From Tipula vernalis (lineage: Eukaryota > Arthropoda > Insecta > Diptera > Tipulidae), in assembly GCA_958295665.1 (NCBI GenBank), contig OY282560.1, forward strand, positions 270,917,315 to 270,981,314: DNA of 64,000 nt, written 5' to 3'. Below, one piece after another: positions 52,701 to 64,000 of this stretch (positions are counted from its first letter, which is position 1; each line of letters starts with the position of its first letter). The notes below the pieces were generated by a model. It had not been told where the DNA came from and ran no database searches. It was given only the letters and a program-made list of their open reading frames with translations. The translations under genes were made by a program, and so were the position numbers.

Positions 52701-55700
52701 GTAGGAGCCATTATTGTTAAATATGTCACCATTCAAGTAAAATATTTTAACATTTTAAACATTTCATTTATCATTTGATATTGTAAAAAATATTTTATTT
52801 ATGTTTTTTTAAAGGCACCAGGTAATTCAGGAGCAGAGTTTTTCAACTACAAAAAGTATTCCTTAATTGTTTTAATGGCCGTCTGTGATCACGATTATAA
52901 TTTCGTTTGGTGTGTTATTTATTGGTGCTGCCGGTCGTCAGAGTGACGGAGGAGTGTTTCGGGAAAGCAATTTTGGAAAGCGATTTTATGTTAAAATACT
53001 TGCGTAAAAAACATCTAAAACACCACCCGTACCAATTTCCCTAATATATATTAGGTACAATTCATGTGTCTGTAAATTATTTAATTACCGGTTTAGTAGG
53101 ACTCGCCGAATTATCGAAATTTATTTTGGTATCTTTCCTGCTAAATGATGTTAGTTTGACGGATGATATTTGGCAATGTTGTTTCTGTCTGCACAACTGG
53201 TTGAGAGAGAACAACAAAAGACTTCATCACTGACAACCGTTGTCCATCAACCGTGAAGTAGAAGGAAATATTGTTCTTAGTCAAAATTTAACTACGATGC
53301 ACAAAATTTAAATTGTATTTAAAATCTCTGTTATATATTGTAGGTTTTTGGAATAATCAACCGAATACATTGTTGCCTATTCAGCCGAACCGAAATACCA
53401 CAAACACAGCCAAGTTTCACAATTATATTATGATTATCGTTTGATTATCGCAGCTTTTCTTATTTATTTTTTATTTTTTGCTGTTGAAGGCTAGTAATGA
53501 TTGCCCTTAGGACAAACAAAACCACCTTTTGCCATCAACAGATGTGTTTGGAAATCCCTGTTGTGTTACAATTGCATTGCAGTAATTTTCGTTGGAAACG
53601 CGTTATATAATCTTTAATTAAAAGTAAGTATAAAAATCCAAACAAGAAAAACGACGATTGCAGAAATAAACATTTGTTTTACGCTTATATTTAATTAAGG
53701 ATAACAAACAAAGTCTTTCATTAAAAATAAAAATTTAAATACGAAAAAATAAAAATATGTAATTATGAAACGGAAAAGTTTTTTTTTTTGTTTAATTTAA
53801 ATTTAAAATTTCTCTGCTTTAGTTTTTTGTACATTCATACATATGTATGTACGAGTTTATACAAATTTTTGTGCTACGTAAAAATAAACGAAACGGGACT
53901 TAATTATTTCTCTTCACTGCCAATTATAATTAGTGCCAGATTAAAAAAAAAAATAATGATTACAAATTTATAATGGGAAAAACATTATTGTTTAAAAATA
54001 CTTGACATGTGCAACTCTTAACTTTGCACATTATGTTACGCTTTGTAAAATATATTGTTGAAACTTTAGCGACAATAATGTGAGAATTTAATGAAATTTT
54101 GTAATTAAAAATTCAAAAAATATTTCTTTTAGATTTTAGTATTCTTTTTTTTTATGAATTATGGTGTTGTCACAAATATTTTGTAAATTCCTGGTAAATA
54201 AGTTGACAATCACATTTTGGGATCTGTTAAAGTCAAGTCAATCTTCTCCATGTTGAATCGTTTTTGATATGATAAAAACCTCTATTTGGATGGGGGGATT
54301 TGGATGAAATGTTTAATAATTAATCAAATTTGTTTTAAATATTTAAACAAGAAAAATGTTGAAAAGAATAGCTTTTAAAAGATAAATTTGAGAAGATGAA
54401 TTTTTGAAAATGAATATTCACTGTATTCCAATGGAAACAATTTGCTACTACCAAGTACTGGTGAGTAGATGTTCAATGGAATGCAGTTTTTTGTGACAGT
54501 AGTAAAACATAACCTCAATTTAACTAAAACTGCTAGATTTTGACAAAAAATACGTTGTTCTATTAATAAGTAATAAAACATTAAACAACGAAATATTTAA
54601 AATATTTTTAGGATTTAACAATTACGCGTCGAATCACAAATATAAACAAAAATTATTTGTTTTTAACCCTAATCGAACCAACATATTTTTGTTATGTCAG
54701 TAAATTCAAATTCTAATCAAATAATTTACTAAATTTTGGCAAAGAATGCCTAGTGGAATGGAATGTTTCAAAAAAAAAAAAAATACATACACGTTTCTAA
54801 CTAATTAACATTATTTTGAAAATCGATGCATTAATCAAATGAGCCAAAAAACCACACATTGGTCGAATTAGGGTTAAAAAATGACATTTCACACAACCAA
54901 AATTGGTATAGAGCCATCTATTAGAATTGTTTAAACTAAAATCCCTCTTTTGTTAATTATATGCGTAACTACTTCTAACAACTACACCATCACTTGAGCA
55001 TGAGTAGTTGCGAGTAGATACAAGTACTTGTAAGTAATTTGCTCACGCCAATGGAACACTCTTAATAATTAAACAAAAATTAAAGTAAAATGAAAGTAAT
55101 GTGATTGAAAATACGACAATTCTATCATGTGTAAGATGTCGCCTCAGTTTGAATCTTTCACTTCCATCTTTTAATTTCTTTCACTTTTTGTTCTGAGCTT
55201 ACCGCTGGTGGGGCCTATGACCAGAGGGTGAAATAACGATGAATATGGTTTAGATTTTACTACTTTTATTATGCAATTAACTCTGTTCATACTGAAAATC
55301 TTGCGGGATGACGAGCAACGCTTAATGGCATACTTGTCATGAATAGTAGTTTCTCACAGGCAGCCGGTGTAGGTCGAGTTGATTGTTGGATCAACTTCGT
55401 ACGTGGTGGATTAAAAAATATGTCCCAAGCGCTATTGATGTGAATAGGACCAGATGTGTAGCCGCATAATTATGAACATGATGAAAGCGCTCGTGGGTTA
55501 TGCTCCTCTCTTTCTCTATCCGACGACAGATTTGCTCTTCTAAAGCCCGTGTGTTTTAAGTATGGTGCAATTCTGAAGTTCTCAATCGTGCTTTCGAATC
55601 TATTAGACGCCAGTATGCTTACGTGGTTGTCTCTTAAGATTCCGAAGCTAATTTGGCTATTCCTGTTCCGGATAGTTACTGTTGGTAATTAGCTTATCCG

Positions 55701-56223
55701 CACGTAATAGTGACGGTTGTTTCATTTATCATTATGAATACCCATTGATTTGTTGCGCACAGCTTTATTCCAACATTTGACGTAACGTTTTGAAATTTTA
55801 TTTCACCTATACCTTGTAAGACTTGTGTTGCAATATTTCGATTTCATAGTAGGTTCTGGTTGTAGTGTGTGTTCAGGATTATCAGCAGCTGAAAATAAAC
55901 AATAAACATTTTTTTTACTTATATTTTGTATTTAAAAATTGAATACTAAAACTAAAGGAGACCAACTTAGCCCAAAATATTACTGTCATTAGAATTTGAC
56001 AATTGTTCATTGTTTTCATAATTTTGCTATAAAAGTTATACTTACAAATCCCGTTGCCATCTGTGTTTGGGCATGTATAACTTATTTAAATGTTATCCAC
56101 CATTTTACTATAAGAAATAATTGTGAACGACCCCAGTTCTGGCGTTTTTATTTTTATGGCTAAACAATTTTATGATTATCTACTCGTTCACTTTTACTTT
56201 GTCATGCGAGCTGTAAGCATCAT
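52701..56223. other. Non-coding AT-rich block
   Basis: About 3.5 kb without a recognisable gene. Short ORFs (53788-53973, 54375-54581, 56123-56308) have no family features. The section 55280-55780 is noticeably less AT-rich and could be an old coding relic, but I could not identify it on either strand. Poly-T and poly-A runs are common. Confidence 0.45.
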
Positions 56224-57301
56224 CTACACAACATGTTCCGCTGATTCCGCTTCCAGACCGCAGAAGCGGCATTCATCTGTCGTACTTAGGCCAATCTTCT
56301 TAAGGTGATACCTTAAGGGGACATGACCTGTGAGGAAGCCAATAAGCAGCCTCAACTCAGGTTTCCTTAGTTCAAGACACTCCTTAACCCTGACAGACGA
56401 AGGTGATATACATTTTTTCGCCTGTCGCAAACCTGGAATTCTGCGCCAGTAGGAGGACATCCATCCATTGAACATCCTCCCAGCGTTTTACCGCTGCTCT
56501 AAGGTGTCCCTTAGTAACGCCGCAGAAGGGTTCTGGTCCAATGAATGGAGAGGCAGACCCCTCACGGGCAAGGCCTTAGCTGCCTAGTTTCCTTCGATTC
56601 CAGTATGACCTGGCACCCATATAAGTGTTACCTTATTTGAGCCTACCAGATGTTTAATAACCTTCAGACAGTCCCATCTAGCCTTGACTCAACGGTACAA
56701 GACCTAAGAGCCTTTAAGGCCGATTAGCTGTCTGATACAATATAAAACTTTGCATCGTTTAGGCCTTTTGCTATGCCTATCCGAGAGCAAAGTTCTATAG
56801 CATGTACTTCTGCTAGAAAAACGCCCCATCTTCCGTTTTTGATCCATCTGAAAACCATACCATGGACCCTCGTTCAAAGGATGGTCCACCTGCACTCCAC
56901 ACATCCTGGTCAGGTAATCTAACACAGAATGGTTTATGGAAGTCCAGTTTAGCTGGCATACAGTCGGAAGGCATTCCTATGGTAGGGCCTGTCTGAAATT
57001 CCTTAAGGATTTCCAGATGACCCCCCATATTGTTTGGTTTAATATTTCCTTCCGCCTGCATTTTCAGGGCCTTAAACCCAACACCTTTTTCAACATGCAG
57101 GTGTAACGGTGTCAGTTCTAGAAGTGACTCCATCGCAGCGGTTGGACATGTTTTCCTTAAGCCCGTAACACCGATGCAGGCTATACGCTGAACCTTATTC
57201 AATAAAGTTTGCATTGCCTTCTGCTCAGTTTTAGGCCACCATACAACCGCTGCGTAGCTGACCATAGGCCTAATGATTGTAAGAAATGACCAGTAGATCA
57301 T
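56224..57301 (-). pseudogene. Decayed ORF2, C-terminal part: RT thumb, RNase H, knuckle
   Basis: MIYWSFLTIIRPMVSYAAVVWWPKTEQKAMQTLLNKVQRIACIGVTG (RT thumb, 57190-57301), GSMVWFSDGSKTEDGAFF (RNase H start with its D, 56815-56870), RNase H remains in another frame to about 56600, and LLIGFLTGHVPLRYHLKKIGL with CRFCGLEAESAEHVV (knuckle) at 56224-56475. Frameshifts separate the blocks. Confidence 0.75.
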
Positions 57302-57328
57302 TTTTGGTTGTAGTCCCCAAGTACGCCC

Positions 57329-57984
57329 TTAGAGCCTTTGACAGGCCCAGAAAGCCTTGGTGGCTCTATCTTGAACTTTCAAGAAATATTGCTTGCAGTT
57401 CAGTTTTTGATCTAGGATAACCCCTAGATATTTAACCTCGCTGGAAAAAGGAACAGTAGTACCGTTTAACGAGGAACCTGTAAGCGCGAGCTTTTTCCTC
57501 CTCGTAAAAGGAATAATGAGAGTTTTGTTTGGATTGACACAGAGTCCTTCCTGGTAACACCACTGCCATATTATATTGAGTGCATTTTGCATGCGATTAG
57601 AAATGACCTCTTCAAATTTGCCTCTGCCACATCATCCGCATAGCCCTGGACATCAAACCGAAGGCTACTCAGAAGGACCAGTTGTATGTCAATAACCAAT
57701 GACCACAAAAGAGGAGATAGTACGCATCCTTGGGGACAGCCCGATACGGCCCTGATGGTTACTGACTCGCCACCCAGTCTGGCAGTAATCACACGATGTT
57801 CCAGCATGGAACGGATCCACCTAATTGTAGAAAGCGGAACCCTTTTTTCCATTGCTGCCCTCTCTATCGTTCTATAGGAGGTATTATCAAACGCCCCCTC
57901 AATGTCCACAAAGGCACAAAAGGCAATTTCTTTGTATATCACCGCTTTTCCAATCCTCGTGACTAGACCGCTAAAGGCCGTCAC
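57329..57984 (-). pseudogene. Decayed ORF2, reverse transcriptase palm
   Basis: 57571-57984: FVDIEGAFDNTSYRTIERA (first catalytic D), GCPQGCVLSPLLWSLVID and GYADDVA (DD). A frameshift leads to 57329-57592: MQNALNIIWQWCYQEGLCVNPNKT and VKYLGVILDQKLNCKQYF. Clear RT motifs, one frameshift between them. Confidence 0.85.
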
Positions 57985-58039
57985 AGTGAATTTACCAGTT
58001 TCCTACGCAAACTGGTCCCAATGCAGCAGATTTTTTCCT

Positions 58040-58865
58040 ACGACCTCACTTTTTATTTGATAGTCCAGGATTTTTTCCGATATGCCTTGACTTGGGTGTA
58101 TGGACAACCCTCTCCACCGCCCCACTCCTTTGGTATAAAAACCACATTAACCTTCCTCCACAGTTTCGGAATCTAGTTGAAAGCATAACTTGCCCGAAAT
58201 ATCTGGATCAAGCTGGGGAGTATTTCCTCAATACCTTTTTGAAGTAAAGCTGGATAGATACCATCTCCTCCAGCGGATTTGAAATGTTTGAAACACCCAA
58301 TATTCCATCGCACCTTGCTGGGTGTGAAAACGGTCCCCGAGAGACTCCAGATCCTTCTGTGAGGCGCATAGGCGCCACTTGAGTGATTATGCGGGTCCTC
58401 TTGGGCTCCCACCACAACTGAATCCGGAAAGTAAGGCTCTAACAGTACCTCTACGGTTTCCTTCCGGTTTCCAGTGAACCTCCCATCTTGCTTCTGGAGA
58501 AGTCCTAAGCCATTTGAATGATCCCTGTAAAGGACTTTCTGGAGACGAGCTGCAGAGGGCAACTCATTGATTCCCTCACAGAAATTCCTCCAGGTAGCCC
58601 GTTTGGATCTTCTCAATTCGAATTACACACGAGATTACATTTTATACTTGCCCCATTCACTGGTGCATTGAGCCCTGTTGAATAATCTTCTCGATTTTTT
58701 TCTCAATTTACCCAGCTGACCGTTCCACCAAGGGACCATCTTTGTGGACTCTCTTCGCTTAACCGGGCAGCTATTCTCGTAAGCCAAGTGTATAGAATAA
58801 TGCAGCTGGTTTGAACAGATCTCCAAACCCTCTGGAGACTCTATGTTCCTAACAATCGAGGGCAT
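58040..58865 (-). pseudogene. Decayed ORF2, linker and start of the RT
   Basis: 58635-58865 (REST-KMVPWWNGQLGKLRKKSRRLFNRAQ) corresponds to the post-endonuclease linker of LOA-like ORF2, and 58173-58616 (ATWRNFCEGINELPSAARLQKVL...FKSAGGDGIYPALLQ) to the RT start. A frameshift lies near 58620 and another near 58170. Confidence 0.75.
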
Positions 58866-59355
58866 TTCTGATTCGAGTGAGACTCTATAAGAGCCCTAGT
58901 CGGTCAGTTTTGGAATTCTAAGTTCCTGGCGCTACATGGTCTCGGCCGCCAAATCGAATCTGATGTGCAAGTGATTCAATAATGAGGCCTCTTCAGACAG
59001 ATGCCAGTTTTTGACCAAGTCGCTGAAATGTGTACTAGCAAGTGTCAAATCTAGAATCTCTTGCCTAATCGCATTTATAAAAGTAGCTTTCCTTCCCCTA
59101 TTACAATGTCTACAATATTTGAGATCAGAAATTCAAGGTACTTACCCCTGTTATTGATGTACGTGCTACCCCACACCGAGTGGTGCGCGTTTGCATCGCA
59201 TCCTATCAGGTAGCCCAGCCCATTGCGTTTGCAATGAGCTATGAGCCGCCTAACTTCAAGTGGAGGTATCAAGGATGCAGGTTTATCTGCAGGCAGGCGA
59301 AGTATGCCTTCATTTTTCCGAAGGCCTCTTCAGAAGGCTCTGCTCAGCCTCCTTA
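58866..59355 (-). pseudogene. Decayed ORF2 endonuclease
   Basis: 59075-59272 gives NGLGYLIGCDANAHHSVWGSTYINNRGKYLEFLIS, the catalytic GCDANAHH block. The rest of the domain (N-terminal QEP motif, C-terminal SDH motif) is in shifted frames or too decayed. Confidence 0.7.
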
Positions 59356-59945
59356 TCAGCACCGCCACCACCCGCATGCTTTTTTTGTCCGGCCGATGGC
59401 TGACCAGTGTCCCCCATCGCCGTTCTGCTGGCTCCCGCTGCCTGAGAGCCTCCAGGGTTCACCAGTGGCTTGGGCGGGAGGAGCCCTTTGCGGAGCCTTC
59501 TCCCGTGGACCCCCTGACGCCTTCCCCTCTCTTTCCTGCCTTCTCCTCACTTGTTTCCTGGAGACGCCCGCCACCGCAGTGGTCTTGGCTACAGGTGCCG
59601 CCACCGTAGCCCCCACAGGCTTGACCACTTGGATGTAGTTGGACAGTCCCAAACTTATAGTTGACTTTAAAGCCAACCCGCTTGAGCTTCTCAACTGAAG
59701 AGTGGTCCATAGAGAAGGTGCAAAAGGCCGAAGAGCATTTCGCCCTCCCTTGCATGCCCTCGTTTTAGCTTTTGATAAAACCAAAAAGCTTCTCCGTGGG
59801 AAATTCAGCACTATTTAACACAATCCTGGCTCGAGGCAGGTTTTCCGCCTCGACGACGATCAGCTGTGCACCCTCCCATGGCTTGATAGTTCCTATGGCC
59901 TCCCTGAACCACTGAACAGTGTCCCGGTCAGCATCATTCAACAAT
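59356..59945 (-). pseudogene. Decayed ORF1, DUF4780-like end
   Basis: DRDTVQWFREAIGTIKPWEGAQLIVVEAENLPRARIVL at 59820-59945 is a clear DUF4780-like block. A frame change leads into SVEKLKRVGFKVNYKFGTVQLH (the counterpart of the GVIDFGFGS segment in the first element) and a Gly/Arg/Glu-rich tail. The sequence upstream of 59945 is not ORF1. Confidence 0.7.
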
Positions 59946-60110
59946 TAGCTAAATATAATAAGCTACAGTATAAGAAAAATATAAGTATAAGATAAGTATA
60001 AAATATGAAATAATTTAGTGTTTACATTTTTATATTTTTATTTTCAGCTCCTGAACATCCCGCACCCATTGACTAACCGAGTAAGAACGTAACAAACAAA
60101 TTTTTTAGAT
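59946..60110. other. AT-rich junction
   Basis: No gene. Separates the truncated non-LTR element from the BEL/Pao fragment. Confidence 0.35.
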
Positions 60111-60900
60111 TGGCCAAACAATTTCACCAAGTTCGGTTTTAACTCGCAAAACTCGTACTAATCCATCTGGACCCGGAATTATCTTAATAATGCGACCCAT
60201 CAGCCATCTGAGAGGTGGAACATCTTTTTCAATGACAACTACTAGATGATCTATGGCTGGATTTGCTGTTGGTGTTATCCATTTCTGGCGTTGTTGTAGC
60301 GACAGTAAATATTCTTTATTCTACCTCTGCCAGAAATGTTTGATCATTTGCTGTATATTTTGCCAACTTGACAGCCGGTTTTCCTTAATATGTAGCAAAT
60401 TTTGATCCGGAAACAAAGTAATAGGTTGCTAGATTAGAAAATGTCTGGGAGCTAGAGGATCCATATCGTCTGGTGTTAATTCGCATAGTGGTCGTGAGTT
60501 AAGGATGGCCTCTATTTCAATCACCAACGTTGCCATCTCCTCATAAGTAAGACGTGACTCTCCTATTACCCGTTTTAAATAAAATTTTGTAGATTTTATG
60601 GTTGCCTCCCATAAACCTCCAAAATCTTCATTATAGCTGTGTCTTTTGATACCGCTAGACTGGATTGCAGTTATAAAATCCGATAAAATTGGACCCATTG
60701 TCACTATATATTACGTCGCATATTCCTCGTCGACCATGGACTCGTCGCAGAGCTGCTAGGAACGCCTCAGTGGTTAGATCACACACCAACTCTAGGTGTA
60801 CAGCCTTTGTAGCCATGCATACGAAAAGCGCCAAATAAGCCTTTATGGTTTTCGCGAGAGAAAGAGAGAAAAGAACATTTATTTTTCTGGAAAATAACAA
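60111..60900 (-). pseudogene. BEL/Pao integrase fragment
   Basis: Minus strand: KAYLALFVCMATKAVHLELVCDLTTEAFLAALRRVHGRRG and YSDNGSNF (second catalytic D, 60655-60900), then EDFGGLWEATIKSTKFYLKRVIGE (catalytic E, 60429-60704), and a C-terminal DUF5641-like QQMIKHFWQRWNKEY, WLMGRI-type segment (60120-60420). A different and older family from the BEL at 13-20 kb. Upstream pol is missing. Confidence 0.8.
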
Positions 60901-62240
60901 TTAACCAGATTGATATATTATTGATAGGTAGATATAACAATTTTCTATTTCAGATGTGATCAGGTGAAGAGATGCTTAAATAATCCTGAAACTTGTCAAA
61001 TGTCTCTGTAATAGTCTCATCAAGACCTTTAAAATCGATTGGAGAATTTCACACATACAAGACTAAAAAGCAGAAAATAATTATTTAAATAATTTTTTTT
61101 TTTTTTAATATACCACGGTTTTAAAACGGACTAAAAGTATAAAATGGTTCGCAATATTACTGGTAAGATCTTCGAAAAGATACAGAAATTCGTTTAGCAG
61201 GAATTTGGTGGATGCCCGCTGATGATTTGGAGTGGATTTTGCTATAACGAAAATACTTCCACTTGCCTGAATTTCGATGACAAAGACTCGGAGTCACTAA
61301 AACAGATTTTGTTTAATTTTTTTTTTAACCTAATACAAAAGTTTTATTACAAAATACTTTGAGGCTAAATTAATTTCGCTAAGTGTATTACACAGAAAAT
61401 ATTTACACATCATTCTTACATTTAATTCTAATCAGAGAATCTACCAAATTAAAAACGTGATATTTTAATTTTTTCCAATTTTTGTTATTTCGGTTTCCTG
61501 TTTTTTGCTGTAAAATGCCATTTTTACAAATATCTGTTTAACGATTTAATTAATTTTATGGCACGTTTTGTCAACACAATGTTTTATAACTACATAATAA
61601 TACATTTTTGCTTTGCCAAATTGACTATGAACATTTTTTTTATGTAAAATGCTAATTCTAATAATAAGTACTTTGTACAATGGGAATATCTACTCTACAT
61701 ACATAATATCTATCTACAGTTTTATCATTGCATGTATTTACTATACAATATACATTACCATGTAAATACCATGTATGTACAAATCGATAATATGGTTCTA
61801 CCATCTACTAAGGGTATAATTTGAAAATGCTTTAGTTTCAATCGAAGGAAGGAAATTAGCAGCAAGTTTACGACCTTTTAAAACTAATTTGCACATATCA
61901 AACGAACTACGAATCTTTTGTTAATATTCTCATTCATTTTGAGAATAACTTTTGTTATTCGAGGCGGAAATTGACCTAGATTATATAATTATATAAAATT
62001 TTTGTTAATGACATACTACAATCTTGGTTCCGCTTTACTTATTCTAAATCCCATATCCCAAATATTAGTTAATTGACCTGAAACTTTCCTAATTTTATCA
62101 GGCAAGAAATTATCTTTATTGACTCACCTCTAGATTGTAGCCTTCAAATATTAACAAATATTAAGCTTGAATGAATGAAGGAGGTAGCCAGTTTACTTTG
62201 GATGACATATTCCGACAAATGTAGCCGACATAGAGTTCGG
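60901..62240. other. AT-rich stretch without a gene
   Basis: Nothing recognisable on either strand; only homopolymer runs. Confidence 0.5.
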
Positions 62241-62262
62241 CTCTTTAAAAAATCCGGAAAAT

Positions 62263-63100
62263 GTGAACAAGGAGACTCGGGTCTTTAGGCCTGTCTCTAA
62301 GTCTACAAATAAACGATGGGGCATAAGCTCAAGTGAGGCCGGTGCCTCCGCTCGGGTCACTAAATCTCAAGACCGACTTATAATTCTAGCAGGAAGGCCT
62401 GGAGGGCCCTGGATAAGATTAACAACATCTCGCCAGAAGACAGGATGGATAAAGACAAAGTCCCAAAAAAAGTCACCGAACAAAAGTCTGAAGGTCCTTC
62501 AACTAGCTCACAGCTTAAAAGAATCACATCTCTAGAGGAAAGTCCTAAGATCGCAAAGAGAACGCAGCTCCACGCTATAGCTATTAGGTCTTTTAACATG
62601 GTCCTCAAGGATCAGCTGGTTGTGGCAGTTATTCCCAAGAACAGTTCCAAGAGGATGGCAGTAAAACGCCCGCCAATTGGAGGAAGGTAGAAGGGGCCTT
62701 AGCCACCACCAACCTGAGTCCTGTAAGAAAGCCCACCTGCTCTGACTCATCGGGAAGGGGGCTGGCACAGAAATCAGGAGAAACTTACTGCATGTGCAGA
62801 TCAGAGATCTCTGTGCTTTATACGAAGGCAGATTGGTAACCCAGATTTGCCAATGTACAACTAGAAAGTTGCCAGGCTCGAGGAGCCAAAGGCTGATTAC
62901 AGTTCTTAATTTTAAACAGGGAGTCACTGACTGCACTGGAAAAAACTAATGGTACCGTAAACTATGGTTTCAGTGCAGTCACACCAAAAAATTAAAAGGA
63001 CTCGGAAAAGCCAGAGGCGCCGAAGTCTGAGGAAGCTGCGCTTGAAAGCTCATCTGGTCGCCCTGAAGAAGGCAGGTGGAAACTCTTTCCACAGACACAG
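62263..63100 (+). pseudogene. LOA-like ORF1, decayed
   Basis: Two overlapping frames, 62263-62535 and 62445-62690, carry a basic Ser/Lys-rich N-terminal region (KKSPNKSLKV, KRITSLEESPKIAKR). At about 62920-62970 ALEKTNGTVNYGFSAVT is the counterpart of the GVIDFGFGS block of the first element. Too broken to define start and stop. Confidence 0.6.
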
Positions 63101-63199
63101 AGATGACAATGTTCTTATAGTCATGGAATAGGTTGTCAGAGAACTTCACATCAGAGGAGGACTATGATGATACCGTGGTGGAAGGGAAGGTCTAGAAAT

Positions 63200-64000
63200 G
63201 GTAACATTCCTACAAATTAGCCTACACCACTCAAAGGCAGCATCAGCTGCCAGAAGGTACAGATATTATCTTGATCCAAGAAACATGGGTCACTTAAGAC
63301 CAGGTACTTGGACTCAAGATTCCCTGTTACAGATTAATGCACACGAAAAAAGAAGGTAGGTTTCGGTCGTGAATTCTCGTCAAGAATAATAAAAGTTGTT
63401 TTCTGCTATCAAATTTCAGCAATGGAGATGTAGTGGATTAGCTGTTCAGCGCTCTAGTCCTCTTAGCAGGCCTAGGGGTAAATTTCGGACACTCTCTTGA
63501 AAACAGCAAGGAAAACAAGAGCCGCTGTATGCTGGGGCTCCCAAAAGCAAGTCCTCAAAATTTATAAATTTCAATTGAGAAGTGCCAAGAACAGATCTTG
63601 GAGACTATATTGTGTCAAAATTGAGAATTCTAGTGTTGGCTACGCAAAGTACTATCCACTGGCCCTTCCATCCCAAGTTATCTTCAACGGCCGGATGGGA
63701 TATGGGCCAATAATAGTGCGGAGACTCATTTGTAGGCCAAATTATTAACAAAAAAAAACATCCCGTGTACGATAAATAGTTTTAAACCGTATAAGTCGCC
63801 TGGACTCGATGGTATTATCGCCGTGGATATTCAACAAGCTACGGATGTAACCATTTCCTGGTTAGAGGCATTTTTCAAAGGCAGACTAGAACTATGTATG
63901 TCACATAGCTGGTAAATGGAAGGAAGTGAAGGTTGTATTTATGGTATGCCTTAAACGGGAAAAGGCTCACACTGTAATCCCAAAGACCTTAGGCCGATTA
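63200..64000 (+). pseudogene. LOA-like ORF2, endonuclease and RT start
   Basis: About 63215-63300 reads ISLHHSKAASAA, then DIILIQETWVT and LGLKIPCYRLMHTKKEGR in neighbouring frames: the endonuclease beginning. At 63780-63900 FKPYKSPGLDGIIAVDIQQATDV is the RT entry motif. The ORF at 63497-63748 is the region between. Truncated by the window end. Confidence 0.65.

Larger units (their letters stand above)
56224..59945 (-). mobile_element. LOA/R1-like non-LTR retrotransposon, heavily decayed
   Basis: On the minus strand from about 59945: end of ORF1, then ORF2 with endonuclease, RT, RNase H and zinc knuckle to 56224. Related in plan to the element at 0.4-6 kb but much more diverged and with many frameshifts. 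The 5' part of ORF1 is missing, apparently truncated at about 59945. Confidence 0.8.
62241..64000 (+). mobile_element. LOA/R1-like non-LTR retrotransposon, plus strand, running off the window
   Basis: ORF1 remains at 62263-63100, an endonuclease at about 63215-63470, a linker at 63497-63748, and the start of an RT at 63780-64000. Decayed by many frameshifts. It is on the opposite strand to the other two large LOA-like copies. Confidence 0.7.

Overview
The window is AT-rich eukaryotic DNA, almost certainly from an insect and probably a fly (inference from the mix of LOA/R1-like, Jockey, BEL/Pao, Mag-type Ty3/gypsy, Penelope, hAT, mariner and Maverick elements). I see no convincing host gene. 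It is a graveyard of transposable elements containing one large nested structure.

Layout. 0.37-6.03 kb: an LOA/R1-like non-LTR retrotransposon on the minus strand (ORF1 with a DUF4780-like domain; ORF2 with endonuclease, reverse transcriptase, RNase H and a zinc knuckle), damaged by two stops and two homopolymer frameshifts. 6.05-6.36 kb: a Penelope-like scrap. 8.86-9.36 kb: a scrap of another LOA-like element. About 12.95-43 kb: a Jockey-type element opened by two insertions. The first is a complete BEL/Pao retrotransposon (13377-20434; LTRs differing only in A-run lengths, tRNA-Tyr primer site, target duplication GCGGT). The second is a Mag-type Ty3/gypsy element (24006-42801, minus strand, target duplication ACCCC). 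Inside the gypsy integrase core sits a third insertion, a 14.26 kb Maverick/Polinton (25097-39357, about 590 bp terminal inverted repeats, target duplication GACCAG). The structure is therefore Jockey > gypsy > Maverick, with BEL as a second occupant of the Jockey.

The Maverick is the most interesting part. It carries protein-primed DNA polymerase B, a retroviral-type integrase with chromodomain, an adenain-like cysteine protease, a double-jelly-roll major capsid protein, a penton-like minor capsid protein, a packaging ATPase, a small pX/pVI-like basic protein and several family orphans. The virion genes read as intact ORFs. Polymerase and integrase are broken by single lesions, an in-frame TAG in each plus one frameshift in the polymerase. 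It also carries a 130-residue protein with a canonical BIR zinc-binding domain (CX2CX16HX6C), the fold of inhibitor-of-apoptosis proteins, on the opposite strand to the structural genes. A tRNA-like sequence with A- and B-box-like motifs lies in both terminal repeats.

44.0-50.6 kb: Penelope-like fragments, one an inverted junction of endonuclease tail and RT; a hammerhead-like motif; a (TA)n tract; a second Penelope RT whose ORF runs into the start of a hAT transposase; then the hAT element to its terminus at 50631. 50.6-52.7 kb: a gypsy fragment, a Penelope endonuclease tail, a 178 bp palindromic MITE-like element and a mariner-like transposase remnant. 52.7-56.2 kb: AT-rich, no gene. 56.2-59.9 kb: a second, heavily decayed LOA-like element (minus). 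60.1-60.9 kb: a BEL/Pao integrase fragment (minus). 62.2-64.0 kb: a third LOA-like element (plus) running off the window.
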